Source: Planctomycetota bacterium
GTDB taxonomy: Bacteria; Planctomycetota; Phycisphaerae; Phycisphaerales; UBA5793
Length of the DNA: 64,000 bases
NCBI GenBank assembly: GCA_963205185.1
Contig: CAUJHZ010000007.1
Location: 62,001 to 126,000 of the forward strand
Reading direction: 5' to 3'
This document shows positions 45,918-55,249 of this stretch, piece by piece. Below the pieces are notes generated by a model. That model was not told where the DNA came from. It made no database searches and was given only the letters and a program-made list of their open reading frames with translations. Made by a program: the position numbers and the translations under genes. Numbering within the stretch: position 1 is the first letter of the stretch; each line of letters opens with the position of its first letter.

Positions 45918-47153
45918 ATGAGCGGCAGGCGCGAAAAGGTGCTGGTGGCCATGTCCGGCGGCGTTGACAGCAGCGTCGCCGCCGCGCTGCTGCTGCGCGA
46001 AGGCTACGAAGTCGTTGGCTGCTTCATGCGGCTGGGCTCGCCGGGCGAAACGTTTGACGAGTTGAGGGAGGCCAACGAGCCGCGCCCGTCAGGAAGCGGG
46101 TCTTGCGGCAGCGGGCGTCCAACTCCGCTTCTTCACGGGCGCGGTTCGTCCGGAGAATCAAAGATCCGCATCGGGCACCAGGGCTGCTGCTCGATCAACG
46201 ATGCAGCCGACGCGCGGCTGGTCGCCGCGAAACTAGCCGTGCCCTTCTACGTCGTGAACTTCAAGAAGGACTTCGGCCGCATCATCGACTACTTCGTCGG
46301 CGAGTACAACGCGGGCCGCACCCCCAACCCCTGCGTGCGCTGCAACGACTGGCTCAAGTTCGGCCGGCTGCACGAGTACGCGAAGCAGATCGACGCGCAG
46401 TTCGTCGCCTCGGGCCACTACGCGCGCATCGATCGCAGCCAGATGTCAACGCCCGGGGATGGCCGTCCCTGGGCATCGCCGCGTCTGCTGCGCGGCGTCG
46501 ATCGCGACAAAGACCAGAGTTACGTGCTCTTCGGCGCCCCGCGATCAAGGTTGAACGAGATGCTCCTGCCCGTCGGCGGCTATCGCAAGAGCGAAATTCG
46601 CCGACTCGCGCGCGAGTTCGACCTGCCGGTATTCGACAAGCCCGATTCGCAGGAGATCTGCTTCGTGTCCGACAACGACTACGCCGGCCTGGTCAAGCGG
46701 CGCACGCCCGGGCAGGTGCAGGCCGGGGCGATTCTCGATCCCGACGGCCGCGAGATCGGCGAGCACGCGGGTCACCAGCACTTCACCATCGGCCAGCGTC
46801 GCGGCGTCGGCGTTGCGCTGGGCTATCCGATCTACGTCGTCGATCGCAACCCGCAGGACAACACCATCACCGTCGGCCCGCGCGAGATGCTGCTTTCAGC
46901 CGGCTGCTCGGCGCGCGAGACAAACTGGCTGGTTGACGAGCCGGGCCTCGGCGAGTGGCGAGCGTGCCTGGCGAAGATCCGCTACAACAGCGAGCCGGCG
47001 CCCGCGCGCGTGCAGCGGACCGGCAATGACGCGATCGAAGTGCGCTTCGACGAACCGCAGTTTGCGGTCGCTCCGGGTCAGGCGGTCGTCTGCTACGACG
47101 CGCTCGAGCCGGATGTCGTCATGGGAGGCGGCTGGATCGACGCAGCCACGTAG
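45918..47153 (+). CDS. mnmA: tRNA-specific 2-thiouridylase MnmA with repeat-derived insertion
   Basis: A 411-residue enzyme that thiolates U34 of Lys, Glu and Gln tRNAs. Motifs: PP-loop AMSGGVDSSVAA, GCCSINDAADA, TPNPCVRCN with the catalytic Cys, SGHYARI, KDQSYVLF, SQEICFV with the second Cys, and HQHFTIGQRRG. Between the strand ending CFMRLGSPGE and GCCS, about 27 residues rich in Ser/Gly/Pro are added, encoded by a palindromic repeat (46077-46147). ATG 45918 begins the domain directly. Confidence 0.94.
   Translation: MSGRREKVLVAMSGGVDSSVAAALLLREGYEVVGCFMRLGSPGETFDELREANEPRPSGSGSCGSGRPTPLLHGRGSSGESKIRIGHQGCCSINDAADARLVAAKLAVPFYVVNFKKDFGRIIDYFVGEYNAGRTPNPCVRCNDWLKFGRLHEYAKQIDAQFVASGHYARIDRSQMSTPGDGRPWASPRLLRGVDRDKDQSYVLFGAPRSRLNEMLLPVGGYRKSEIRRLAREFDLPVFDKPDSQEICFVSDNDYAGLVKRRTPGQVQAGAILDPDGREIGEHAGHQHFTIGQRRGVGVALGYPIYVVDRNPQDNTITVGPREMLLSAGCSARETNWLVDEPGLGEWRACLAKIRYNSEPAPARVQRTGNDAIEVRFDEPQFAVAPGQAVVCYDALEPDVVMGGGWIDAAT
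46077..46147. repeat. Palindromic repeat element inside mnmA
   Basis: Arms 46077-46098 (GAGCCGCGCCCGTCAGG then AAGCG) and 46126-46147 (inverted) match at 19 of 22 positions, with a 27-nt spacer. The element is translated in frame as a Ser/Gly/Pro-rich loop in a surface position of the enzyme, before the GCCS motif. Not related by sequence to the repeat in cstA. Confidence 0.8.
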
Positions 47154-47204
47154 GCGCATCGCGCGCCCCTTGATCGCGTCTGCATTGCGTTGCAGCCTCG
47201 AGGC

Positions 47205-48326
47205 TCAGCCATTCCACTCCCGCCGCTCCGGGCCGACGTACGTGCTCAGCGGGCGGATCAGGCGGTTGTTCTCGTGCTGCTCCATGATGTGCGCGCACCA
47301 GCCGGTGATGCGCGAGGCCACGAAGATCGGCGTGTATTGCGGCACGGGAATGCCCATGGTGAAGTACGTCATGCCGCACGGGAAGTCCACGTTGGGGTGG
47401 ATGTGCTTCTCGTCGAGCATGATCTTCTGCACCGCGTCGCCGATGTCGAACCACTTCTTGAACTCCGGCCGCTCCTTGGTGAGTTTGAGTCCCCAGGAGC
47501 GAAGGATCGGAGCGCGGTGGTCTCCGTTCTTGTAGACGCGGTGGCCGAAGCCCATGATTTTGCGCTTGGTCGCGAACGCGTTGTCCATGAAGGGCCGGAC
47601 GTTATCAAGCGCGCCGACTTCCTTGAGCATGTCCATGGCCGCTTCATTGGCCCCGCCGTGCAGCGGTCCCTTAAGCGCGCCGATGCCGCCAACGACTGCC
47701 GAGTGCATGTCGCTGAGCGTTCCTGCGATCGTGCGGCAGGTGAAGGTCGAGGCGTTGAACTCATGCTCGGCGTACAGAATGAGCGACACGTCCATTGTGC
47801 GCGCGAAGAGTTCGCTCGGCCTGTTGCCGGTCATCATGTAGAGCAGGTTTGCGGGATGGTCGAGCGCCGGATCAGGCGCGACGATCGGCTTGCCGTCGAT
47901 GGCCCGCTGCCCGGCGCCGATGATCGTTGGAATCGCGGCCAGCAGCCGCTTGGCCTTGGCGAGATTGTGCTCGGGTGAATTGCTGGCGATGTGCGCATCG
48001 ACGTGGCTGAGCAGGCTGACGCCAGTGCGCAGGGTATCCATCGGGTGCGAGTTGGGCGCGATGCGGCGGACGATGTCGATGATCCAGTCCGGGACGCTGC
48101 GCAGGCTGACGAGTTCGCTCTTGAATCGCTTGAGTTCATCCGCGCTGGGCTTGTGGCCGACGAGCAGCAGGTGCGCCACCTGCTCGAACGTGGCGTTGTC
48201 GGCCAGGTCGTGGATTTCGTAGCCCCGATAGAGCAACTGGCCCTGGCCGACGTTGCAGATGGTCGTTGAGCCGGCTTCGATGCCTTCGAGTCCTGAACTG
48301 GCGGCCGTGGCTTGTGCTGGTGTCAT
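47205..48326 (-). CDS. prpC: 2-methylcitrate synthase / citrate synthase
   Basis: A 373-residue citrate-synthase-fold enzyme, most likely 2-methylcitrate synthase because it follows prpD and prpB. Visible: GLEGIEAGSTTICNVGQGQLLYRGYEIHDLA, the catalytic His in SSEHEFNAST-like EHEFNASTFTCR, GPLHGGANEAAM and GFGHRVYK with catalytic His, and the Asp in DFPCGMTYFTMG. It condenses propionyl-CoA (or acetyl-CoA) with oxaloacetate. ATG 48326 chosen; GGAGG lies 10 nt before it. 40 nt after prpB. Confidence 0.9.
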   Translation of the reverse strand: MTPAQATAASSGLEGIEAGSTTICNVGQGQLLYRGYEIHDLADNATFEQVAHLLLVGHKPSADELKRFKSELVSLRSVPDWIIDIVRRIAPNSHPMDTLRTGVSLLSHVDAHIASNSPEHNLAKAKRLLAAIPTIIGAGQRAIDGKPIVAPDPALDHPANLLYMMTGNRPSELFARTMDVSLILYAEHEFNASTFTCRTIAGTLSDMHSAVVGGIGALKGPLHGGANEAAMDMLKEVGALDNVRPFMDNAFATKRKIMGFGHRVYKNGDHRAPILRSWGLKLTKERPEFKKWFDIGDAVQKIMLDEKHIHPNVDFPCGMTYFTMGIPVPQYTPIFVASRITGWCAHIMEQHENNRLIRPLSTYVGPERREWNG

Positions 48327-48366
48327 GGATGTCGAACCTCCACATGATCCGTCTGAATGCGGGTAG

Positions 48367-49260
48367 TCAGTCCGTGGCTGGGCCGCGCAGGTCACTTCCG
48401 CTGCGGCCGGGATAGTTCCATTGGCGTCCGGGCGTGTAGTCGAGCAGTTCGTAGAGCTGGGCGCGGGTCTGCATCTCGTCGATGAACGCCGCAGCAGAGC
48501 CATCGCGCTTGAGCGTTTCCAGACCGCGCACGACGTGCCCCAAAGCCAGCCGCATCATACTGAGAGGATAGATGATCAGCGCGTAGCCGAGCCGGGCAAA
48601 GCGGTCGGCGGTGATGAGCGGCGTCTTACCGAATTCGGTCATGTTGGCCAGCAGGAGCCCGGGCGATCGCTGGGCCATCTCGCCGAACTGCTCCTCGCTC
48701 GTGAGTCCTTCCGGGAAAATCATGTCCGCTCCGGCAGCGCGGTAGGCATTGGCCCGCTCGACCGCTGCATCGAATCCGCTCACGCCCGCGGCGTCGGTTC
48801 GGGCAATGACGATGAAATCCTGCGAGAGCCGATGCTGCGCCGCCGCCGCGATCTTGTCGCACATGGCGTCGATTGAAATGAGTTCCTTGCCATCGAGGTG
48901 TCCGCAGCGCTTGGGAAAGACCTGGTCTTCGATGTGCATGGCCGCAGCGCCGGCGCGCTCGTACTCGATCGTGGTGCGGATGACGCACTCGACCTCGCCG
49001 TAGCCCGTGTCGGCATCGACGATCGTCGGCAGTCCGGATGCCTGGCTGATCTCGCGGATGTTGCGCGTCATCTCGCTGAGGGTGATGAGGCCGATGTCGG
49101 GATAACCCGCGACGTTGGCTGTGGCGCCGCCGGAGATGTAGACCGCCTCGAAGCCCGCGCGGCCAACGGCCCGCGCCACCAGCGCATCAAACGCGCCCGG
49201 CGCCATGACCGCAGCCCGTTGCATTCGATCCCGCAGCACTCGTCCCGGGTGGGTGGTCAT
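48367..49260 (-). CDS. prpB: 2-methylisocitrate lyase
   Basis: A 297-residue isocitrate-lyase-superfamily enzyme splitting 2-methylisocitrate to pyruvate and succinate. Signature KRCGHLDGKELI with the catalytic Cys of K(K/R)CGH, plus DADTGYGE (Mg2+ Asp) and IARTDA. Starts at ATG 49260, one base after the prpD stop, so coupled. Completes propionyl-CoA oxidation with prpC and prpD. Confidence 0.94.
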   Translation of the reverse strand: MTTHPGRVLRDRMQRAAVMAPGAFDALVARAVGRAGFEAVYISGGATANVAGYPDIGLITLSEMTRNIREISQASGLPTIVDADTGYGEVECVIRTTIEYERAGAAAMHIEDQVFPKRCGHLDGKELISIDAMCDKIAAAAQHRLSQDFIVIARTDAAGVSGFDAAVERANAYRAAGADMIFPEGLTSEEQFGEMAQRSPGLLLANMTEFGKTPLITADRFARLGYALIIYPLSMMRLALGHVVRGLETLKRDGSAAAFIDEMQTRAQLYELLDYTPGRQWNYPGRSGSDLRGPATD

Positions 49261-49261
49261 C

Positions 49262-50827
49262 TCATTCAAACTTCCCGCGATCGAGGATCTCAAAATCGTA
49301 CAGCCCGGCGACGTCTTCAGCCGTCTTATCGGCCAGATCGAGCCGTCGCAGAAGAGCGTCCGGTTCAGGCGTCGCCAGCTCGCCAAGCATGCGGAATTTG
49401 TGATCGAGAATGCTCTCCAGGTGGGCGGTGATGTTGCGGGCGTGCCCGGCGGGGTACATGACCAGGCCGCTGTCGTGCGAGCGGCCGGCGTCGTCGGTAA
49501 TCACCACCGAAGTCGGGATGCCGTCGGGATACTTCGCGTCGTACTCCGGTCCGCCGTGCTCGAAGGTGATGCGCTCCATGAGGCGGCGCGTGTCGCTGTT
49601 GAAGATCGCCTGCTCGTTGTAGTCGAACGGCGAGAGCATGAGCGCTTTCCAGTAGCCGTCGTTGTCCCCAGCCAAGTGCGTCGATCCCTTGCTCGCGGCG
49701 AGTTCGAGGGCTTTGCGCAGTTTCGTTGCGACGATGTAGACCATGGAGTGATCGGCACTCTGGCGCGTGTGCGGGTCGCGCTTGGCCGGATCGCCAATGA
49801 TGCCAAACGCCGGCTGATACGCCTTGATGACAATGGACCGGATGTGCCTGCCGGTCGGATCGTTGAGCAGCGCCGGCGACGCCTGCAGCAGGTTGAGGAG
49901 CCCCTGCAGCGCGCCCGCGGACTGATGTTCGTAGAGGCCGAGTTTGAAGTGCATGCCCATCACGGCGAATTGGTCGCCGCTGTGGCACAGGATGATGTCA
50001 AACGGCGAGCGGTCGCCATCCGTGGGCTCATTAAGGCGGAAGATGGCTTCTTTGTTGCGGAAAACGTCACGCGGCCCGACGAAGCCGCGCATCGAGCGCA
50101 GCATCGACAGCACCGCGACCTCGGCGCTGATTGCCGCCGACGCGCCCTTTGAATCGCTCAACTGCTTCCCGGCACGTATCGCGCGGAAGGGAATGTAATG
50201 CGCGACGACCATCCCGATGGCCGACTCGATCTGCTCGGGCGTGGCGCCCATCATCGCGCCGAACGTCGCGGCGGAGGCGATCGCCCCGTGAACGACATGG
50301 TCGATCTTGTAGGACTTGAGCGAGAAGACCTCGGCAAGCCGGCCGCGGATCTCGTCGAGCAGGATCATGCCGCGCAGCGCCGTGCGCCCGTCGAGGCCGC
50401 GCATCTGGGCTGCGGCGATCACCACGGGGTAGAAGTCGTTGTGTCCGAATTCTCCGGCGGTGTGGCCGAGGTCGGGGTTATACCCGAAATTCGTGCCGTT
50501 CGAATCCCACTCGCGCACGGCGGAACTGTTTGCCACCACTGCCTTTTCGGCGTGCACGCGCGTCGTCGAGCCGAAGACGCACGCGCCCTGGGCGTCTTCG
50601 TACGTCAGCGCTTCAAGGCGCAGCACCGTCGGTGCATTCGTGCCCAGTGCCAGCGCGGACACGCCGCAGAGCACCGCGTCGGTGTGGAACCTGCTGACGC
50701 GGTCAAAGACGCTTTCCTCGGGCTTGCCGATCTTCCCGGCCATGAAATCCACGGCAAAGCGGCCGATTCCCAGCGCCTGGTTCGTGTTGTGCTTCAGGGT
50801 GACGCGATGATGGAGATCGACGGTCAT
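49262..50827 (-). CDS. prpD: 2-methylcitrate dehydratase (MmgE/PrpD family)
   Basis: A 521-residue member of the iron-independent MmgE/PrpD dehydratase family, first gene of prpDBC. Recognised by the N-terminal GIGRFAVDFMAGKI region, GEFGHNDFYPV, ASAATFGAMMGATPEQIESAIGMVVAHY and PTDGDRSPFDI-type central segments. Converts 2-methylcitrate to 2-methylaconitate. No acnD/prpF replacement pair is present, so PrpD presumably does this step. ATG 50827. Confidence 0.9.
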   Translation of the reverse strand: MTVDLHHRVTLKHNTNQALGIGRFAVDFMAGKIGKPEESVFDRVSRFHTDAVLCGVSALALGTNAPTVLRLEALTYEDAQGACVFGSTTRVHAEKAVVANSSAVREWDSNGTNFGYNPDLGHTAGEFGHNDFYPVVIAAAQMRGLDGRTALRGMILLDEIRGRLAEVFSLKSYKIDHVVHGAIASAATFGAMMGATPEQIESAIGMVVAHYIPFRAIRAGKQLSDSKGASAAISAEVAVLSMLRSMRGFVGPRDVFRNKEAIFRLNEPTDGDRSPFDIILCHSGDQFAVMGMHFKLGLYEHQSAGALQGLLNLLQASPALLNDPTGRHIRSIVIKAYQPAFGIIGDPAKRDPHTRQSADHSMVYIVATKLRKALELAASKGSTHLAGDNDGYWKALMLSPFDYNEQAIFNSDTRRLMERITFEHGGPEYDAKYPDGIPTSVVITDDAGRSHDSGLVMYPAGHARNITAHLESILDHKFRMLGELATPEPDALLRRLDLADKTAEDVAGLYDFEILDRGKFE

Positions 50828-51095
50828 GGTGAGGGGTTCTCGCGAAGGCCGGGTTGCGGCACGAATCATGGACGGCGGGGGGGTATCCGGACGTGGCGCC
50901 AACATGGCGGAAGCGTCATCCGAAACAAGGGCAGTTTAGACGCGCCCTCGGGCAAACGCTTGCGGGCGAAATCCCCAATCCGGCGCCGCGCAGCGCCGCG
51001 CGTCGGGACAGCGCCAAACGCCTTGTTCTATGATCTCGCGGTCGTCGAAGCGCTTCGACGCGACACGCTGCTGATCAGTCAAGGATGGACGACAC

Positions 51096-52277
51096 ATGCC
51101 CACCGCCACACCCGTCATCGTCTCCGCCAAGCGCACTCCCATCGGCCGATTCATGGGAGGACTGTCGCGCGTGCCGACCACGGAACTGGGCGCGCTGGCC
51201 ATCAAGGCGGTGCTCGCCGATGCGCCGGCGCTGAAAGAGAAGGTGGATGAGGTCATCATGGGCGTGGTGCTGCAGGCCGGGCTGGGCCAGAATCCGGCGA
51301 GGCAGTCGGGGCTCAAAGCGGGACTGTCCAACAGCCTCAATGCCTTCACCGTCAACAAGGTCTGCGGTTCGTCGCTCAAGGCGGCGATGCTCGCGGCGCA
51401 GGCGATCAAGGCCGGCGACGGCGATTCGTTCATCGTGGGCGGTATGGAGAACATGTCGCTCGCGCCTCATCTCACCTACATCCGCGCCGGGATCAAGTTC
51501 GGCGACGGACAGCTCATCGACCACATGCGCGCCGACGGCCTGCACTGCCCGTTCTGCGACTGGGGAATGGGATCGGCCGCGGAGTGGATCGCCAAGGAGT
51601 ACAACATCTCGCGCGCCGAGCAGGACCGCTTTGCCGTGCAGTCGCACCAGCGGGCCGCCCGGGCGCAGGCGAACGGGTGGTACGGCAGCGCGATCGTTCC
51701 CGTCTCCGCCGCCGACGCCAGGCAGAAACAGGACATCACCGTTGATGAGGGCGTACGCGCCGACACCACTCTGGAATCCGTCAGCAAACTCAAGCCGGCG
51801 TTCGACAAGGCCGGCTCCGTGACGGCTGCGAACTCGAGCCAGATCTCCGACGGCGCCGCGGCGCTGGCCGTGACATCCGAGAGTCGTGCGCAGGCGATGG
51901 GCCTCAAGCCGCTGGCGCGCATTCTCAGCTACCACACGCACGGCGTCGATCCGAAGGAACTGTTCATCGCGCCCGTTGAAGCCATTCGCGGCTGCGTCTC
52001 CAAGGCGGGCCTCGGTGTCGAGGATGTCGATCTGTTCGAGATTAACGAAGCGTTTGCAGCGCAGATGCTCGCCGATCTCAAGTCGCTCGAAATCTCCGAG
52101 GACAAAGTCAACGTGTGCGGTGGAGGAGTGGCGATCGGGCACCCCATCGGTGCTTCGGGCGCCCGCGTGCTCGTCACGCTCGTGCACCAGCTCAAACGGC
52201 TCAACCTCAAGCGCGGCGTGGCGTCGCTGTGCCTCGGCGGCGGAAATGCCGTGGCGATGCTCATCGAGCGCTGCTGA
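51096..52277 (+). CDS. Acetyl-CoA acetyltransferase (thiolase)
   Basis: A 393-residue thiolase. The acyl-enzyme Cys is in NKVCGSSLKAAM (about 90), the His in GHPIGASG (about 349) and the base Cys in SLCLGGGNAVAM (about 380). Condenses or cleaves acetoacetyl-CoA; the phaA/atoB-type branch is likely, but beta-oxidation or branched substrates are not excluded. AAGGA precedes the ATG by about 12 nt; a TATGAT box at 51029-51034 is a possible -10. Divergent from prpDBC, suggesting a shared propionyl/acetyl-CoA theme. Confidence 0.92.
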   Translation: MPTATPVIVSAKRTPIGRFMGGLSRVPTTELGALAIKAVLADAPALKEKVDEVIMGVVLQAGLGQNPARQSGLKAGLSNSLNAFTVNKVCGSSLKAAMLAAQAIKAGDGDSFIVGGMENMSLAPHLTYIRAGIKFGDGQLIDHMRADGLHCPFCDWGMGSAAEWIAKEYNISRAEQDRFAVQSHQRAARAQANGWYGSAIVPVSAADARQKQDITVDEGVRADTTLESVSKLKPAFDKAGSVTAANSSQISDGAAALAVTSESRAQAMGLKPLARILSYHTHGVDPKELFIAPVEAIRGCVSKAGLGVEDVDLFEINEAFAAQMLADLKSLEISEDKVNVCGGGVAIGHPIGASGARVLVTLVHQLKRLNLKRGVASLCLGGGNAVAMLIERC

Positions 52278-52382
52278 AGATTGCCGGATCGGACCTCCAA
52301 CGCTGAAGATCTTTCGTCGTGATCCCTGTGTGACCTGGTGCTCTTTGTGGTGAGCGCTTGCCATCGCCCGCAGGCAGGGGCA

Positions 52383-53882
52383 TCACACTTCGATCTTCGC
52401 CCAGCCGCCGTGGAGGTAGCGGGCGAAGTAGAACAGGCCGCGGACGACGAGTTCGCCGCTGAGCGCGATCCACACGCCGACAAAGCCATAGCCGAGCACG
52501 TAGCCGAGAATCCATGACGCCGGCACGCGCACGCCGTAGGTGCTCGTCCAGGCGAGGATCATGCTCATGCGCGTGTCGCCCGCGCCGCTCAGCGCGCCGC
52601 GCAGCACCATCGACATGGCGAAGAACACCTGCACGAATCCGCCGATGAACAGCGCCTTGGGCGCCAGTTCGAGGTGCACCGGGTCGCGGCTGATGAGCAG
52701 CGTCAATTGGTCGCCGGCGAGAATGAACGTCAGCCCGGCCAGTCCCATGATGGCCATGGCGACGTAGAGACACGCGCGGATTGCCCGCCGAGCCATTTTG
52801 GGGTTTCCCGCGCCGAGATACTGGCCCGCCAGGGCCCCGGCCGCAACGCCCATCGCGTAGCCGGGCAGGAAACTGAACGACTCCCATTGGATCGCAATCT
52901 CGTGAGCGCCGATCATGCCCTCATCAAGGTTCGACCGCTTCACGATCGCGCCGAGGACCCACAGCACGGCGAACAACTGGCCCAGCCAGATCCCCAGACC
53001 GTCGATGAATCCTGGCCCGCCGATGCGCACGATGCGCCGAAACAGATCGCGGTCGAAGCGCAAGAACGCGAGGTGGAACTTCAGATCGGCAATGCCGTGC
53101 CGCATGAGCAGGTGTATCAGCACGGCCCCACAGGCCTGAGCCGTGATCGTGCCGAATGCAATGCCCTGCACGTTCGCGTTGATGCCGACGGGATTGTGGA
53201 TGACGCTGCCGGCGACGGTGATCTCCACGCCGGAGTAGGCCCAACTCGCGATGACGTTGATGATGTTGACGACGACGAGGATCAGAAACGGCCGCGCCGT
53301 CTCGCCGGCGCCCTGCAGGCAACTCATGCTCACTAGCAGGTAGGCCGTGGCAGGCAGGCCCGCGGCAAGAATGCGGATGTACGAGACGCAATCGGCGGTC
53401 GCATCCGGGCTGAGGTGCGCCAGCCTCGCCATCGCAGGGCACGTGATCCACAGCGCCGCCCCGACCACCGCGCCCCAGAGCACCGAGAGCAGCCCGCACT
53501 GCGCCAGAGTTCGCTCGGCCAGTTCCCGATCGCCGCTTCCGACGGCGCGGGCGATGATCGCCATGCCCCCGACGCCGATGGCCATCATGGAGATGCTGAT
53601 GAACCACGTGACGTACCCGGCCAGGCCGAGGCCGTCCAGAGCGGGTTTGACGAGGTCCGCGGGCAGGAAGCCGGCGAAGATCTTGTCCACCAGACTGACC
53701 ATCGCGTTGGCGCACTGGCCGAGCAGAACGGGTAGAGCGATGATCCAGATCGCCGAGTAGAGCGAGCGGCCAGCGAGTTTGCCCGAGCGGATGGTCGGAC
53801 CGTCGCCGACGTCAGCGCGTTTGCCCGCCTGAGCGGATGCGGCGATTGTTCCAGGGTTCTCCTTCTCTGGTCGTGAGGACAT
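52383..53882 (-). CDS. MATE-family efflux transporter
   Basis: A 499-residue inner-membrane multidrug exporter with about twelve membrane segments in two homologous halves. The first helix (SAIWIIALPVLLGQCANAMVSLVDKIFAGFL) and the GAGDTRMSMI region in the second half are typical. A polar N-terminal extension of about 40 residues precedes it. Convergent to the thiolase gene, divergent from the zinc-ribbon gene at 54022. Confidence 0.93.
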   Translation of the reverse strand: MSSRPEKENPGTIAASAQAGKRADVGDGPTIRSGKLAGRSLYSAIWIIALPVLLGQCANAMVSLVDKIFAGFLPADLVKPALDGLGLAGYVTWFISISMMAIGVGGMAIIARAVGSGDRELAERTLAQCGLLSVLWGAVVGAALWITCPAMARLAHLSPDATADCVSYIRILAAGLPATAYLLVSMSCLQGAGETARPFLILVVVNIINVIASWAYSGVEITVAGSVIHNPVGINANVQGIAFGTITAQACGAVLIHLLMRHGIADLKFHLAFLRFDRDLFRRIVRIGGPGFIDGLGIWLGQLFAVLWVLGAIVKRSNLDEGMIGAHEIAIQWESFSFLPGYAMGVAAGALAGQYLGAGNPKMARRAIRACLYVAMAIMGLAGLTFILAGDQLTLLISRDPVHLELAPKALFIGGFVQVFFAMSMVLRGALSGAGDTRMSMILAWTSTYGVRVPASWILGYVLGYGFVGVWIALSGELVVRGLFYFARYLHGGWAKIEV

Positions 53883-54021
53883 GGCCCGGACTATATGACA
53901 TCAGAGTCGCCGCGCTCGATGCGATTCCTGCCCCGTTCCGTCGCATGGCAAGACGTTACAATTCCGGACCGGCGAAGTGACTGTTGAGCGCCGACCCCAA
54001 ATCAAAGCGTCCGTCCATTCG

Positions 54022-54969
54022 ATGAATTCACCAGAACAGCGCGAAGAGTCGGCGCCTGCACTCCCCGAGGGCACGATCCTGTTGACCGTGCGCTGCCAGC
54101 AGTGCGGCTACAACCTCAGGGGCGTTGATCCGGCCGGCGTCTGCCCGGAGTGCGGCGCCGCGGTGTGGCCTTCGCTGCGCCCGATCGTCGATCCTTCTGA
54201 TGTGCGATTGGCGCTGCTTAGTCGCCCGCGGCGCCTGGGCATCTGCCTGGTGATGGTCACCATCGCGATGCTGGGCAGTGCAGCGCTGCTCTGGTGGCCG
54301 TACCTGCTGGTGCTGGTGCGCCGAATCCGACTGCCGGGCGCGCCGCTCATGGCGGAGGTTTCCATCTGGCAGTATGTCCTCATCGGTCTGCTGGCCGGGG
54401 CCGCTCTGATCGCGACGATGTGCCTGCAGCAGCCCACCGGCGCCGCGGCGCCGATGGAGTATCGCAGGGGTTTGAGACTCGCGCGAATCGGCCTGATCTT
54501 CTGGGCGCTGCTGCACGGCGTTCTGCTGTTCTTCGACGCCCGCTCGCATCAGCCCGTGAACGAGTGGGTCGATCTCGTGCATGCCGATGTGGTGCGGTCC
54601 GTCCTCCGACTCGCGCTCGATGGGGCAGCACTGGCGATGATCATCGGCTTTCGACCCGTCGTGCTCCTTCTGGCCCGATACAGTGTGCCGCACCGGCTTG
54701 GAGGCGCCAGCCGCCAGGGGTTCCTCGCAATCTTTGCCCTGCTCGGCGTCATCCTGCTGGGCGACTCTGTGCGGCTGCTTTCGGCGGCACTGGAGACGGC
54801 CGGTCTCGCCGGTGCTGTCGTGGACAACGCTGCCCTCACGGGTTCGATGTTCGTCCTTATCGGCTCGGCCATGCTCCTGCTGGCGCTGCTCAACCTGGTC
54901 ATCGACTCGATTCGCATGGCCCACAACCTCGCCCGGCCCTTGCGCCGCCTGGACGAGGTGGTCGGATGA
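54022..54969 (+). CDS. Polytopic membrane protein with N-terminal zinc ribbon
   Basis: A 315-residue member of the family at 14602 and 15432. An N-terminal zinc ribbon (CQQCGYNLRG...CPECG, about 26-45) is followed by about six membrane segments. ATG 54022 (MNSPEQREE) preferred; an upstream GTG at 53977 is in frame. A TTACAATT string at 53955-53962 could be a -10. Function unknown. Confidence 0.72.
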   Translation: MNSPEQREESAPALPEGTILLTVRCQQCGYNLRGVDPAGVCPECGAAVWPSLRPIVDPSDVRLALLSRPRRLGICLVMVTIAMLGSAALLWWPYLLVLVRRIRLPGAPLMAEVSIWQYVLIGLLAGAALIATMCLQQPTGAAAPMEYRRGLRLARIGLIFWALLHGVLLFFDARSHQPVNEWVDLVHADVVRSVLRLALDGAALAMIIGFRPVVLLLARYSVPHRLGGASRQGFLAIFALLGVILLGDSVRLLSAALETAGLAGAVVDNAALTGSMFVLIGSAMLLLALLNLVIDSIRMAHNLARPLRRLDEVVG

Positions 54970-55249
54970 CCACCCGGCCGCCTGCCATGCTGGCAGGCCG
55001 TGACCGGGAAGCGCCGAGTCCTGACAGGCCGGCGGACGGGTGGCGGGCGGAGCCCGGTCGTGAAACCCGCCATAACGGCCTGTGAACCCGTAATTTGCGC
55101 GCTCCCGCGTCGGCGCGGGTCCGAGGCGATCCCGGCATGGGCATTGCGGTAGGCAGAGACCGGCGCGGAGGGTCCAGATCCGCCGCGACGTCATCCGTTG
55201 GCCGACGCCTGCTCAACCCACCTATCAGAGACAACCGGAGAAACGGTCC

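Noticed and set aside
50498-50507. GTTCGAATCC, resembling a tRNA T-arm
   Set aside because: It lies inside prpD and lacks acceptor, D and anticodon arms around it.
54970-55249. CIRCE or other heat-shock operator before groEL1
   Set aside because: The TTAGCACTC/GAGTGCTAA inverted repeat was looked for and not found; only a short GC-rich hairpin at 55104-55119 is present.
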